Below, piece by piece: positions 11,601 to 56,280 of a stretch of DNA of 64,000 nt. The translations under genes were made by a program, and so were the position numbers. Origin of the DNA: Euglena gracilis. Its lineage: Eukaryota; Euglenida; Euglenophyceae; Euglenales. How positions within the stretch are numbered: position 1 is the stretch's first letter; each line of letters opens with the position of its first letter. The stretch covers positions 75,714,634 through 75,778,633 of the forward strand of contig CP154954.1 in NCBI GenBank assembly GCA_039621445.1, in the 5' to 3' direction. The notes beneath the pieces are model-generated. The model worked only from the letters and a program-made list of their open reading frames with translations, had not been told where the DNA came from and ran no database searches.

Positions 11601-14600
11601 TGATGCATGCACGTACATTTTTGGGATATGCTGGTGTGTTGCGCCGGACAGCGATGATTTCCTGGGGTGATGGGTGGCAACCTCACACCAACCACCCCTC
11701 ACCGGTAACCCCGATGGGGCTGTCACTGGACAGCTGACAGTTTAGCAGTTTGACAGCTGACAGGCTGACAAGGCGGTGGAAGACAAGGAAAAATAAAGCT
11801 GAGTTGTAGAATTGCACATGGGCATGTGGTACAAGAAGAGGGAAATGGAGGTTCCCCACCTGGAGCCCTTTGCTGGTGTTGCAGAGGGTGACCCGTGCCG
11901 GCTTCAGGCTCATCAGGAGGTGTCCATTCAGCTCCTGCAGAAACATGCCAACGTGGGGATCAGGAAGGTCGCTTTGGAGGTAGGAGGGCTTGCCAGACTC
12001 CAGGGGGCAGGTTATAAAAAATCCTGTATTGAGCACCGGATGGGTTTCACTTTGCGGATTAAACTCATGCAATTTGCATGTTTCCCTCGGCATAGCACAT
12101 GGCAGTTAATGGCATTCTCAAAATCCATGCCTGGGCTTGCCCAGACTTCAAATAGCGTGCACACCTGCCGATGAACCAGGTTTACAGCGGTTCCGTCCCA
12201 CAGCTGGGGTGCTCACGGACCTGGGTAAACTGCTGGAGGTGCGTCGCCTGCGCCGCGACCAGCCCGCGCACCACGTCCACGGCGTTCCACGCAGAGCTCA
12301 GCGAGCGGAAGTCGTTGCCGACGTGGCCCAGCAGGGCGGTGAGCTGCTGGCTGTGCCGGTGGAACGCGCCGCACGCCTCCTTCATCTGGTCAAGGGCCTG
12401 TGCAACGACAGAATGACTTGTGGGCCACGGTGGAGGATGTGGCCACCCCTGGCTGTTTGGAATACTTTGGCACCCCCACATCGCCTGCACGGGAAACTCC
12501 AGCAAAAAAAAATGACCCAGGGGGAAGATTCACATGACAGGTCGGCATGATTCGCATGTCAATCACTGTCCTGCTGCCGGCCGAAGTAGCGGTACCGTGA
12601 CTGTTCCAAGGCAAAACCCTCGCAGCAGTTTGTGAGTGAAAGATGTGGACCGCATTGAGGATCCTACAAGTATTCCAACAAGACAGGCTGGCTAGTTTCA
12701 AAGCGACCATACGGCAGTGCGACATAATAGTGTGGGGGTGGTCGCACGTCAAAGCCACATATATATTTGTTGAGAGCAATACAACAAAACACGGTGCAAC
12801 ATTTACACCGAGCAAGCCAAAAGGGAATGTTTTCTGTTCACACACATCATTTTGGGGAACGTCGACACTGGGTGAATATTGCCTGGGTGGGCATGAACGT
12901 GCTACTTGAAGGCCTGCAAAATATGTAACTCAAAGCAAACGGTTCAAGGAATAAAACAAAGCTGTAAAAAAAAAATCGAATGAAAAGAAAGACCATGCCT
13001 TCAAGAACCTCCCACGAGTCTACAGGTTTCTGCTTGAAACGAATTTTCACCCCCTCAACTGGGCAAAATGACATTTTTTAAGGAACGGGATATATGAAGT
13101 AACATTTGGGTGTGATATGATTTCAGGAACATTGGGACGTGAGATGATTTTTCAAAAAAAGCAAAAATGATGACTGGTGGATTTTCAAAAAAAAGTTAAA
13201 ACTTTTCAATCAACTTTTTCAAAACAAAAAAATGGGGCACTGACTGGCACGGCCCAAAGCTTGGTTCAACTTGCATTGTTCCACCTTTTTTGTTTTTAGT
13301 TTTTGGAGTGGGTTAATGGTACAGGAACCTTCGAAGATATATTCTGCCTTCAAAGCAGCAATTGACAGATTTGCGATGAAAATGAAAACAGTAAAAATGG
13401 GGGCACTGATGCGCGCGTTTTAATGAACCTCTGCTGGGGGTTCGAAACAACATCACAACAAGGCATGAGTGGATTGCACCGGCGCACTTGTTGGGGGAGT
13501 TACACAGGTGTGTCACACGCGTGGCCACACGCAATGGCGAAGGACAATGTAACATAGCACAAGGCACAATGTTTCTGCGTGTGTGAGGTGCAAACACAGC
13601 GTACACGGCGCAATGCAGACACAAAGCACAACACGGTACGACATAACACAGCACAGCACGGCACAACGCAACACACATGTGAGCATGCACATGCGCACAC
13701 CGCCAGGTACCCATCCAGCCCGTGCTGCAAGGCGGTCGCCTGCAGCACCACCTGCGGCACGTTGTTGCACAGGTGGTGCCGGTAGGAGAGGGACCCATCG
13801 CTGAGGGACTTGCAGGCATGCATCTGCCAAGCGACGAAGCCTCGAAGCCGATCCGGGACCCCTTCCCAATAAAGGTCAGGTTTTTGTTTTTCCTTAGAGG
13901 TATGTACCAAAATTTTGTGGCATTTTTGGCAAGTTTTTGCCCGAAATGGCACTCTTGGCCGATTTTGCGGGGGGGGGGGGGCAAAGTTCTTTGCCCTGGT
14001 GCTTCCGGGCCGGGCCGAATTTCAGTCCTCCTGACCGCACCGCTGTTCAGGGGCGGTGTCCCCCCACCCCCCCCTCGTTGTGGACAAGAGGGAGGGCCGA
14101 CCCCCCCCCCGCACCTGCCGTTATATTGAACTATCCCCCCTGGGGGGGGATGCCTGTCTGCCCACAGGCACTCCATAGAACTCCGACACCCCCCCCGGTT
14201 GGTTAATTTCAGCCACTGAGGGAACAAGCGCGAGAACAAAAAAGGGCCAATAAGTTGAGGACAGGCACGGGGGTGCCCCCTGAACCGGACCCCTCCACCT
14301 GCCAAGGGGCACAGATGGTCCAACTTGTGCCAAAAAAAAATTGAGTGTTCTCCAAAATTCATTCTGTACGATTCTCTTGTGCCCGAAAGTCTCCTTGCCA
14401 CCGTATGGGGACAGGTCCCCCATCCAAAAACCGCCGGAAAAACACAAAAAAACACACACACAAAAGCAAAAACCCTGCAAGTTTTACCAAAATCGAAAAA
14501 CATCAAAAAAAAAACGCAAAAAAAATGCATTTGTGCCCCCCTGCTGAGAGATAGACCGGTATCAGGAAACTTGACAACAACGCATAATGGCGATTCTTGC

Positions 14601-17410
14601 CTGCAGCATTCACAAGGCGTGCCCACATATTTCACGTGATAAAGACCCTTTGTACTCGCATTTTTCCAGCGAATGAATAAACACTGTTGTATGAGCCTTG
14701 CACTGCCTTTGTAGCGTGGCAACCTCGAAAATACTTTTGGGGGAGTCCAGAAAAAAATATACGTCCAAATAACCTTGTCCTCACCCTTCATGCATTTATA
14801 AAAGATACCCTTCATTCCAGGGTATGGGACAAGGTCGGGGGGGACATGGAATTGCACAATGCATATCGCTAAGAAGGAAAAGATTCAATTCTGGTTCGCC
14901 CACAAATGCCTGCAAAGTTTTTTTTGGCACAGAGACAGTTTTCCAGGCAAAACAGGTCCCCCCTGGGGGGGGGGGTATGTCAACAAACACAAACATGCAT
15001 GCATATGCACCCACTTACACACAAATATTGGGTTATTGTGTCAAAAAGGGGGAAACACCATTCATGATCCTTTTTGTGTCATTCAAGTGCATGGGGGCGA
15101 TGTTTTAGTTGGCAAATAAAAAGACTGCACCTCTTCATGCACAAAAGTGCGAAGCAGTGGTCCATATACGGGAGGGCAAGCCATAGTTTGCTTCCTCGAA
15201 TTGGAGTGTGTTGCGACGGCCAAGGACCGCACAGAGCCAGGAAATGATAGGAGGCAGCGGAGGGGGAAGACCCAAAAAAGGCACCCCCCCCCAGGCAACC
15301 CCCGCACGAGCGAAGCGCCACACACGTCGGGGGAAAATGCCCTGAGGAATTCTGACAATCCCAAATTATGATGATGAAAGACGATGGAAATTCCTGCTTT
15401 CCGGGACTGAGGAACAAGGATTACACGACATCTCAATTCATAACAATTGTTATTATTAATAACATATAATAATTAATGATACCAAATTCCACATGGCACG
15501 AACTGGCGAAGGGAAATTTTGTGTTTTGGGAAACCAGAAAATCAATAATAATAAAAAATGATGATGAATACGACCGAAATAGCCCCTACTGGGAGTTGCC
15601 AGTAACAATTTCAAGAAAATAATCCTGGAAGAGGGAGTCAAAGCAAACGCTGACAAAAGACATATTTCTTTGTTTGGAACTTTTGCTACAAGAAAATGCC
15701 GAAAACTGGAGAAAATACGAAACAGGAAAAGGAAGTACCAACACCAGGCACCACTGCTATCGATACCCTGCCGCTGGCATACCTCCAACGGAGGCAGGCG
15801 CCACACACAGTGCAAGTGTTTCAGCAGTTTGGCCAGGCCAGAAGCAGGCCACCCACGGTCCTTTTCAGGATGGAGTCAACTGAAAGAGAGTCACCTGGAA
15901 CAATACAATGCAAGGCAATACAAGGCAACACAATACAATGCAATACAATACAACACAATACAACACAACACAACACAACACAATGCAATACAACACAACA
16001 CAACACAATATAATGCAACACAATGCAACACAATACAATGCAATACAACACAACACAATGCAATACAACACAATACAACACAATACAACACAACACAGTA
16101 CAATACAGTACAATACAACAGAACAAAAATCCTGCCGCGCTGCAGGATTTGCAATTTCTGTAGCATAAGGCGGTATTCATCACATTTTCTGCAACTCTCT
16201 GATTGATCTTATTTTTATTATTGACTGTCCCCTTGGAAATTGAAGTGGATGAAACAACTAGTGAGGATGCCATACCCCATCCGCACACTTTTAAAAAGTA
16301 TCCCCATCACTAAGATTTAATCCGCATCATCTCATCAATTGTGAGTTTTTCGGTTTTTTGAAACTTTATCGTTCTATCCCTTTCAAAATATTCAAAATTC
16401 ATGATGTGCAACCCTTTGAGTCCGAATGAAATTGGCCCCTTCGCATAAGAAAAATGTTTTCTGTACCTGAACTACTGTCCTCCTCCTCCAAAACGTCCAA
16501 TATTGCTCAATAAAAAAAGCAGAATTCTGCAAAAAAAAAAAGACGGGGGTCCAGCCGGCCGTGGACTCAGCCCGGCCAAATCTGGAGGGCTGACAGGCAG
16601 GCACGACCCCCTCAGGGGTGGGGTCTGCTAAATAAACGGCGAAAAAAAAAGTGCCCAAAAATGGCTGTGTCTGCCTGTACAAAGTGCCCAGGCAAATCCC
16701 TCCAGGGTCAAATCTGGGTGCCTTGGAGTGCCCGACAGGAAGACACTCCCCTCGAGGTGGGTCACCTCGCCTTCAGCCTTGGACCCAGCTGGCCACGTTT
16801 TTCAAACAAATTTACGAGAACCCTCCCACAAACAAAACACAAAACCAGCACTGCTTTGACCACTTTCTGCTTGCTTAAAAAACATTTTCGGCACTTGGCA
16901 CCAAACAAATTCTGTGCTCGGCTCGGCTGCCAAGCTGGCCCTAACTTTATTTCCTTGGGGGGGGATTCTGCAGCAAGGCCAGGAGCGGCAGGCGTTGGCG
17001 GGGGAAAAGGTACGGAGTAGCTCTAGCTGGTCCTCCCCCTTCGGGTGGGGGGGGGCACAAGTATTTTTTCCACTTGTTATGCAATACAGAGCACATATTT
17101 GGAAAATCATTTGCATGTTCATCCGAGCAAAAGCAGGCATTGGCAAAAAGCAAAAACTTCAATGTGTGCAAAAAAATGCAATATTTTTTGGGAAAAGAAA
17201 TTAAAAGGATTGGAAAAGGGTTTGGTTTCAAGGAAAATATGGAGTTTTTCTAAACTAGGAAAAAAAATCGCAGCAGGAATTGGAAAAACGCTCAGAAAAA
17301 AAAAACACAAAACAAAAAAGCAAATTGCAAGGAAGTGCAAAAGAAAGTGCGTCCACCGCTTCCAGAGCAGGACCAGCCCGGCCACATCGCAAAATTTCAG
17401 CCAGTAATCC
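2456..17410 (-). CDS. F-BAR-like membrane-bending protein gene (partial, seven exons)
   Basis: Joining 17357-17410, 13701-13823, 12221-12397, 11405-11509, 9210-9368, 6732-6854 and 2456-2621 on the minus strand gives about 302 residues with no stop. Every intron between them is phase 0 with GT donors and AG acceptors, which is strong evidence that they belong together. The product is almost all helical. Family resemblance to F-BAR domains rests on an AW-containing helix followed by a His-ended one (SLSSAWNAVDV..QATHLQQF), a Lys/Glu coiled coil with KEAYVRAAERAA, a long Ala/Glu helix, and an end of the type DVGADVGKFIATHAK before a Pro-rich tail. F-BAR dimers bind and tubulate membranes and often recruit dynamin through SH3 domains; none is visible here because the gene leaves the window. 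The 5' end is not found. A classical BAR or another coiled-coil protein remains possible. Confidence 0.6.
2770..2898. repeat. Dispersed repeat, copy 1 (second copy at 19,728)
   Basis: About 130 bases starting GGTGAGAACCGGGGGTG, with an internal GACTAAAA and GGCGCTTCGC-type word and ending in a CATTGTCCAGGTT-like end. A diverged direct copy lies at 19,728-19,856. Confidence 0.55.
3660..3873 (+). CDS. Unrecognised reading-frame fragment inside the 3.3-6.3 kb element
   Basis: The frame reads TTLPEREDVQLLEFLNGCLD and continues to a stop after LELEACGSQ. It has ordinary protein composition, unlike the surrounding low-complexity DNA. A second plus-strand fragment at about 3415-3530 in another frame (YRTFLKNENQKPRCDTLLGH) lies upstream. 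I cannot assign a family; it may be an exon or a remnant of the element's own gene. Confidence 0.2.
4351..4374. repeat. Perfect 24-base palindrome
   Basis: TTTTATGAGACA is followed by its exact complement. The same core recurs at 6231-6260 and in weaker form at 4915-4926, all within the 3.3-6.3 kb element. Confidence 0.8.
4906..5175 (-). CDS. Unrecognised fragment with MDNFYKRKY motif, possible transposase piece
   Basis: The frame contains QVVLGMDNFYKRKYGI followed by PTKRDTSLSGTAFVVLHV, which looks like a genuine folded protein. The Asp in the MDNFY context and the internal location in a repeat-bounded element suggest a transposon protein, but I do not recognise the family and there is no clear start. 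It ends in low-quality sequence near 4906. Confidence 0.3.
   Translation of the reverse strand: MLMRPRCSIMQERQVVLGMDNFYKRKYGIVPTKRDTSLSGTAFVVLHVGQVCRLSVAGGCDLPYGTSVEDFAGGRWGGTQMTCETRLIP
5194..5664 (-). CDS. Unrecognised protein-like frame in the 3.3-6.3 kb element
   Basis: The reliable part runs from about 5,570 down: VMEYDGWLYIGAFVQSNYF, then HSPERLFRAAVNFGEARQF and DALLAEFDSLPDDQKGSR. The N-terminal 30 residues (Phe/Leu/Cys rich) are probably intron. It precedes the MDNFYKRKY fragment in the same orientation but in another frame, as expected if an intron or a frame break separates them. Function unknown. Confidence 0.3.
   Translation of the reverse strand: MDHKISGGFFCFLLSCMYQWFCLLLCLQQCSAGTFVMEYDGWLYIGAFVQSNYFHSPERLFRAAVNFGEARQFVQCIWGLGQSRPKVDVDALLAEFDSLPDDQKGSRKLRSAMVDTFMLYLSLRHVAAPRARRPPPCLTPSGFDDLIVACWPELAC
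6231..6260. repeat. Perfect 30-base palindrome near right inverted repeat
   Basis: TGATTTTATGAGACG followed by its exact complement. It lies two bases inside the right terminal inverted repeat at 6263. It could extrude a cruciform or bind a dimeric protein. Confidence 0.8.
6374..6455. repeat. A-rich tract
   Basis: Almost pure A with occasional T. Minus-strand frames here are poly-Phe and not coding. Confidence 0.85.
6732..6854 (-). CDS. F-BAR-like gene exon: C-terminal helices
   Basis: Acceptor CTGGGGGAG precedes 6854 after a long pyrimidine tract. Donor CCAAG|GTGGGC follows 6732. The exon is 41 codons, phase 0 at both ends. It begins WVGMYERLAAGLAAEV and ends QLDVGADVGKFIATHAK. The pattern of two helices ending in a D..FI..H motif is what closes many F-BAR domains. 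Codons are strongly G/C-ending, unlike the flanking DNA. Confidence 0.7.
7547..7950. mobile_element. MITE with AACCCCCC-AAATAAT termini, TA-flanked
   Basis: Begins TA|AACCCCCCAAATAATACC and ends ATTATTTGGGGGGGTT|TA, so short terminal inverted repeats are flanked by a TA dinucleotide as in Tc1/mariner-type insertions. The interior (7,660-7,790) recurs inverted at about 28,340-28,460. Related ends appear at 31,954-32,181 and 60,117-60,499. No coding potential. Confidence 0.65.
8236..8594. mobile_element. MITE with C-run/TATGTCCAATGACC termini, TA-flanked
   Basis: Starts TA|CCCCCCCCCCTATGTCCAA and ends GTTGGACATAGGGG..|TA. The interior contains TTTTGGCCAATTTT words and the hairpin GGCGCTTTGCGCC. 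A truncated relative is at about 23,323-23,580. The termini are close to those of the 600-bp elements at 17,713 and 31,249. Confidence 0.65.
9210..9368 (-). CDS. F-BAR-like gene exon: long Ala-rich helix
   Basis: Acceptor GGCCGCCACAG precedes 9368 and donor CCCCAG|GTGTCC follows 9210. The exon has 53 codons, phase 0 at both ends. It reads TALLQSAEDAAGGARQRAAQ, then ALRDMEALAQGHRANVDALL and a final AFLAQYNQDGPQ. A continuous amphipathic helix is predicted. This part would match the long third helix of an F-BAR dimer. Confidence 0.75.
9990..10285. repeat. Dispersed repeat J, copy 1
   Basis: About 290 bases from CCTCGAAACTGAGGGGGCCCG through a TGCTCA-rich interior to an end near GAGGGGGG. A diverged copy in the same orientation lies at 45,695-45,982, and a short piece of its start is at 24,930. 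The sharp edges suggest a transposed unit; no terminal repeats were recognised. Confidence 0.55.
10290..11404. other. Intronic DNA without recognised exon
   Basis: Holds repeated words of the type CAGGTGGGTGACAGGTCCCT (10,580 and 10,817), a remnant with TTTTGCTAGCCACT near 11,053 related to the hAT-type MITEs, and C-runs. No exon found. Confidence 0.5.
11405..11509 (-). CDS. F-BAR-like gene exon: coiled coil
   Basis: Acceptor TTTTGGTCCCCGCAG precedes 11509; donor CTGCAG|GTGAGC follows 11405. The exon is 35 codons, phase 0 at both ends: ETLSRSEKRKALLVREVQRS then KEAYVRAAERAAVLQ. The alternation of Lys/Arg/Glu with a Tyr corresponds to the K..Y..A.EEAE helix of F-BAR proteins. Confidence 0.8.
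12221..12397 (-). CDS. F-BAR-like gene exon: AW-containing helix
   Basis: Acceptor TCGTTGCACAG precedes 12397; donor TTTACCCAG|GTCCGTGAG follows 12221. The exon is 59 codons, phase 0 at both ends. It contains ALDQMKEACGAFHRHSQQL, GNDFRSLSSAWNAVDVVRG and AAQATHLQQFTQ. A small-residue turn, then AW, then an Ala..His helix is the most F-BAR-like part of the protein (compare the G.L..AW......A..H pattern of PACSIN and FCHO proteins). Confidence 0.8.
13701..13823 (-). CDS. F-BAR-like gene exon: N-terminal helical segment
   Basis: Acceptor TCGCTTGGCAG precedes 13823; donor CTGGCG|GTGTGC follows 13701. The exon is 41 codons, phase 0 at both ends: MHACKSLSDGSLSYRHHLCN, NVPQVVLQATALQHGLDGYL, A. The Met at the exon start is probably internal. 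The exon joins in frame to 12397. Confidence 0.7.
13824..15895. other. Intronic DNA without recognised exon
   Basis: Contains G/C-run repeat fragments at about 13.96-14.2 kb and an ATAAT-rich patch at 15.44-15.48 kb. No exon or gene could be supported. Confidence 0.5.
15896..16127. repeat. CAATA/CAACA minisatellite
   Basis: About 230 bases of irregular 5-base units (CAATA, CAACA, CAATG). All six frames are open and low complexity (for example QYNTTQHNT on plus, VLYCVVLCC on minus). It lies in the first recognised intron of the F-BAR-like gene. Confidence 0.9.
16128..17356. other. Intronic DNA with repeat fragments
   Basis: Carries pieces resembling the TGCCTGCC family near 16.7 kb and a TGCTTGCTTAAAA..CAAGCTGGCC stretch near 16.87 kb related to the hAT-type MITEs. 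No exon recognised. Confidence 0.45.
17357..17410 (-). CDS. Probable first recognised exon of the F-BAR-like gene
   Basis: Acceptor CGGAAACCCAG precedes 17410 and donor GAAGCG|GTGGAC follows 17357. It has 18 codons, phase 0 at both ends, reading GLLAEILRCGRAGPALEA. It joins in frame to the exon at 13823 and resembles the G.L...L+.G.....L start of F-BAR domains. It is short and its codons are less GC-biased, so confidence is moderate. No earlier exon or start codon was found between here and 21.8 kb. Confidence 0.45.
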
Positions 17411-17712
17411 CTGGGTTTCCGGGTCGCTATGGGTCGTCGGTGACCATCCAGTGTGTTGCTTGCTCCGAATCGAGTCCTTCAGGAGGAGGGAACGAGCAGG
17501 AACGGGGGTGGCAACAGGAAGCATTCCCATGGGGTTGCATTGAGGGAAAAGCCCCGAACGGTACGCACTGCCTGAATTGCAGGGAGGGCTGAGGGACATT
17601 GGGTGGCAGAGGACACGTCTGAGAACTGTGGGAGAGCAAAGGGCTTTCTGGCAGTTTGAACGCATCCGGGTGGAAAATGTGTGGTGGTCGACTTTTTGAG
17701 GGGAAAACACTA

Positions 17713-18314
17713 CCCCCCCCCCTTGTCCAACGACCACTAATGTTCGTCTCTGACCGGGGGGGGGGGGGCGGTCGATAAAACGGCCAATGTTCGTCTCCGA
17801 CCAGGGGGGGGGGGTCGCTAGACAAGCGGGGTGGACCCCAAGTCGGAGGAAAATTTGCCATAGATGTGGGTATATGGCCATTTTGGGGGTGTTTTTGGCC
17901 ATTTATGCTATTTCTTGACTATGGTTGGCCACTTTTGGCCATTTTTGGCCATTTTTTGGGGCGCTTTTGGGAATTTTTAGGCCTTTTTGACCGCGTTTCG
18001 CCACGTTTGGTCGCTTTTGGCCACTTTTGGCAACTGTTAGTCACACTTTGCCCCCCTTTGCCCATTTTTTGCAATTTTAGGCTGTTTTTGGTTACTTTTG
18101 GCCATTTTTGCCATATTTTTGCTATTTTTTTGGCAACTTTTTGGACACCTTTGGCAATCCTTTGGCCATTTTTGGCCATTTTGGGTTATCTTTGACTGTT
18201 TTTAGCCAACTTTTAGCAATTTTGGCCGAACCAACATCGTATACAAAAAGATCGTCTCTGACCGGGGGGTGGTCATTAGACAAGCCCGGTCGTTTGGACA
18301 AGGGGGGGGGGAGG
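17713..18314. mobile_element. 600-bp MITE, C-run/TTGTCCAACGACC termini, TA-flanked
   Basis: Begins TA|CCCCCCCCCCTTGTCCAACG and ends GTTTGGACAAGGGG..|TA. Inside are the phrase AATGTTCGTCTC twice, then GTGGACCCCAAGTCGG, then about 350 bases of TTTTGGCCA-type near-tandem words. A close copy in the same orientation lies at 31,249-31,853. It is non-coding and probably mobilised in trans by a Tc1/mariner-like transposase. Confidence 0.75.
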
Positions 18315-19199
18315 TACTTGGGTAGGGGTGATCAGGAAACAAAGCAAGTGCGTACTTCATCAAATCCTGAAATATCCTGCATGTGTGAGGATAACCAACC
18401 CCCCCCCCCCCAAAAATAATAACCCCCCAAATAATAAAACTCTTCTGAGAACCGACTTCGGCTGCCCTGCGACAGCCGTGAGAACAAGGGGACGAAGGAA
18501 AAACCTGCAAAAAAATGATGATAATGATAATGATAATGATGAAATGAAAATGAAAAAAAAAATGATAATGTTGAAAATCAGAAAAGGAGATGAAATAAGT
18601 GAATTTTGCTATAAAAAAAATGCATGCAAACATGTTTGTTATCTTGCGTTATCTTGCATTATCTTTGCATTTTTCGTTTCTTCTCAGATTTCCCAGCGGT
18701 AGAATCTTAATAAAATAAAGTTAATTCTGTGGTTTTTAACTTTTTTCGGTTGCAGATTTTTTGGCACTTTCTGGCTTTTTAGGAAAATGGACACTCAGTT
18801 TGATATATTTTCTGCAATGCAAAGGAATTTCTGGGAAAAAAATATTATAAATGATATAAATGAAATTAAATAAATGAAAAATAAATAAAATAAAAATTAA
18901 ATAAATGAAAAAAATCGGAAAATAATAAAATGAAAAAAAAGTGCACGGTGCACAGCACTTCAAAAAAAAAATGTGCTGTGTGAGCTTCACCTTCCCAGGA
19001 CCTCAATGAGATACACTGATGTGAGATGAGAATTTATTTTTTTAGAGCAAGCATCAACTTTGCTGTAGGACGGGGGGGGAGGCAGCAAGGTGGCGAAAGC
19101 AAAAGCATGCAAAAAAAATGCCAATCGCACAAAAATTCCTTTCTGCATTTCTGCATACAGTTGCATTTGCTCCTTTCTGCAGCATCTCATGCTCAACTG

Positions 19200-19585
19200 G
19201 GCAGTCCTTCGATTGTCATGCTGAAAATTATTTGCTGATAAGGGAACTTTTAGAAAATCCTCAAAGAAACGTTTCAAAAAAGTGTTTTACATTCAGTTTG
19301 CTTGAGATAGGGCTAGCAAATTTCTTGATGTTATTATTCTCCAGTGAAATGAGTCGACCATTCTCAATGAAGCAATCCGATCAATTAGCCTTTACTCTAA
19401 CAAAGCAATTGACTCTTTGGCAGCCATGATATTCTTCGCCCAACGAGTACCTCGATGGGAAAATTGCTGCAGATGAATGTAATTGTCAGATGGATGGCAT
19501 TATCACACTGGAACCATCAATCACAAATGAATGTTCCTGCCATGCCTCAGCAGCCACATCTAAACGGATTAAGCAACACCCTTTG
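19200..19585 (+). pseudogene. Protein-like remnant, family unknown
   Basis: Two plus-strand frames in succession look like ordinary protein: LLIRELLENPQRNVSKKCF.. up to a stop at about 19,429, then DGKIAADECNCQMDGIITLE... up to about 19,583. The frame change and lack of splice signals suggest a decayed coding sequence. I cannot name it. Confidence 0.2.
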
Positions 19586-19727
19586 TAAACCCCCCCAAAA
19601 TAAGACCCAGGAATTATTATGGCGGGACTTGTTTTTGGATGGGGTCAGATTATGCCCATTTTGTGGAACTGTAGCAGAAGTAGAATGAGTTTGGTGGAAG
19701 TGGATTGTGGCCAGGTGTATTTTGCAA

Positions 19728-19856
19728 AAAAAAAACCTGGGTGAGAACCGGGGGTGGTGCTTTGACAAGCAAAAAAAACCGTGACTAAAAGAAAAACAGC
19801 ACTTCACATCAAAAAAATAAATTCTCCTTCCTTTGGAGACCCCGTTGTTCAACTTA
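19728..19856. repeat. Dispersed repeat, copy 2 (first at 2,770)
   Basis: Shares GGTGAGAACCGGGGGTGG, GTGACTAAAA and CTCCTTC..TTTGG..CCC..TTGTTC with 2,770-2,898 in the same orientation. Confidence 0.55.
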
Positions 19857-20965
19857 ATGGCATTAAGATTGAAATATCAACAACGACTCACCTCACCAAA
19901 TCCCACTTCGCAAGGCATATCATAATCTTGGACCCTTTTTTGCAAATAAAAGCATGAGAAAAAGTGCTTTCTTGGAAGATGACAATTAAAAAGAAGGCTG
20001 AAATGCTTTGACAGGAGAGGTGCTTAAAAAACGGGGGAGAGAATGCATTTCTTTAAAAAAGAAATGATTTGCAACATTTGTGCGTTTTCAGTTTCCATTT
20101 TTTGGTGTACAGCAGTTCCAGGTGGGCGACCTAGCTTGCCCAAATTTCCCAGCCTTTGAATTGACACCCCAATCAGTCGGACCTCCCCTTCCGGTTTGCT
20201 TTGTTGGTTGTTCAGACCCCTTTTCCAAACGGGGAGGGGGGAATATGTCGCATTTTGCTCCAATACTTTTTTTTAATGCTTTGGCAAGTTTTTTTTTAAG
20301 TGTTAGAAACATTGGGCATGAAAAATATGAAGACGAGACAATTGAAAAAAAAAATATCAATTTGCTTTGTACATTTTTCTGAAAAGTAAATCTTGGAACG
20401 AAAATCAATTCATCTGTTTTTATATTGACTTGAAACAAAGAGGATAATTATTTCCACAACAGGATTTTTTTAAGGCCGGGGGGAGGGGGGTCCCACCCAC
20501 CCCCTGGGGGCCCGGGGGGACCCACTTTTGGGGAGGGGGTAATTTTGACACCGCGAAACGTCAAAATGCAAAAAAAAAAGTCGGCACCTTCGGCGCCGGG
20601 CACCCACCAGGCAAAAAAAGTTACCCCCGGAGGGGTCCGGCCGGACCCACCCACCCTAACCCCCCCCCTCCGGGGGTCCAAGACTCCGGGGGGTCCAAGA
20701 CTAAAAAACAAAAACCCTGTTCCATAAATATCTTCATATGTATTTCATCAAAAAATAAAGACCCAAATTTTTATTTAAAAAAAAGGCCTGAAAAAAAATG
20801 GAAATAAATATTGTAAGATGGAAAATAAATATGGACAATATGGCTCGTGTAAAAAATTGAGAATTTAACTTTGCCAGAAATATTGCCATGTGCACACGGA
20901 GGCAATCAATGATAAAAGAAATAGGTTCAACAAAGTTGGAAGTGGGTCAAATGCAACTTAGAGGC

Positions 20966-21440
20966 CAGGTGTTTGCTTAAAGAACCGGGAGGGTCCTCTG
21001 GCTAGCCATTTTGCTGAACACAGGAAAAGCCACTAGCTAGACCGCATTCCCCTCAGCTGGAGATTGGGGGAACACCCCTGTCCCCTCCCCTTGGGGATCC
21101 ACCTGTAAAAAAAAAAACTCCTTGAGTTAGTTGAGTTAGTTAACACCTCAACTCGAAACTTGACCTGGCTGAAACCCAAAGTCAATCAAAAAAAAGTCCA
21201 AATCTATTTTCAGCCAGATTTTGGAGCCGAACACTGAAAGCCCTCAAAAAAAAACACCATTTTCATCCATTTTACCCGGTTTTGACCATTTTGTTCAAAA
21301 ATTTTCGGCGCTGCATGACATTGGACCAGCTTGGCTGGGCCAGGCGGCAAACACCTTTGTTTCAGGGCCCGGGGATGGGGGGGTCCCCAGCCCAGCTGGG
21401 AGCTGCCGGTTGGGGGGAAATCCTTGTTGCCTGGAAATGC
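20966..21440. mobile_element. Degenerate hAT-type MITE remnant
   Basis: Starts CAGGTGTTTGCTTAAAG like the complete copies and continues with GGCTAGCCATTTTGCTG and ACTAGCTAGACC. Further on, TTTTCGGCGCTGCATG and GACCAGCTTGGCTGG correspond to the family's interior. The right end could not be placed. Confidence 0.35.
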
Positions 21441-21790
21441 CGGGGGTGGGGTTCTCTCTGCTGTCAAAAATCCCCCGAACTGGACCCCGAAACTTGGCTG
21501 CCTTCAATCCATCAATCCATTGGGACCAAAATGTGATGTGAGTTGTATTCATCGTCTGCATTTCAGCATTCAACTCTAACTGTAATGTGAAATATGAAGA
21601 AGTTGCCTACCAAAGATGAGATTCACCTTTTGTGTGCGCGTGTGTTTCAATTGCCCCCAAATCGGCTACCCCTGCCTCTTCGCAGCAGGGAAAAAAACTT
21701 CAGATCAAATAATTTTCTTGACTTTTCTCAAAAAAATGTTTTTTTTTGTTACTTCCTATTGAGAAGTGACTGGGCGGTGTGTTGCTGTCA

Positions 21791-56280
<34,490 letters not shown>

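Larger units (their letters stand above)
18315..21790. other. Spacer between dynamin and F-BAR-like genes
   Basis: Contains AT-rich tracts (18.84-18.95 kb), a TTATTTGG-type MITE end at 18.40 kb, protein-like remnants at 19.2-19.6 kb, repeat K copy 2 and G/C-run elements at 20.46-20.72 kb. This is where the 5' end of the F-BAR-like gene and the 3' UTR of the dynamin gene must lie. I could not recognise a promoter or a polyadenylation site with confidence. Confidence 0.45.

Noticed and set aside
15821-16288. Frames of 80-180 codons rich in QYNTTQHN or VLYCVVLCC
   Set aside because: Translation of the CAATA/CAACA minisatellite, not a gene.
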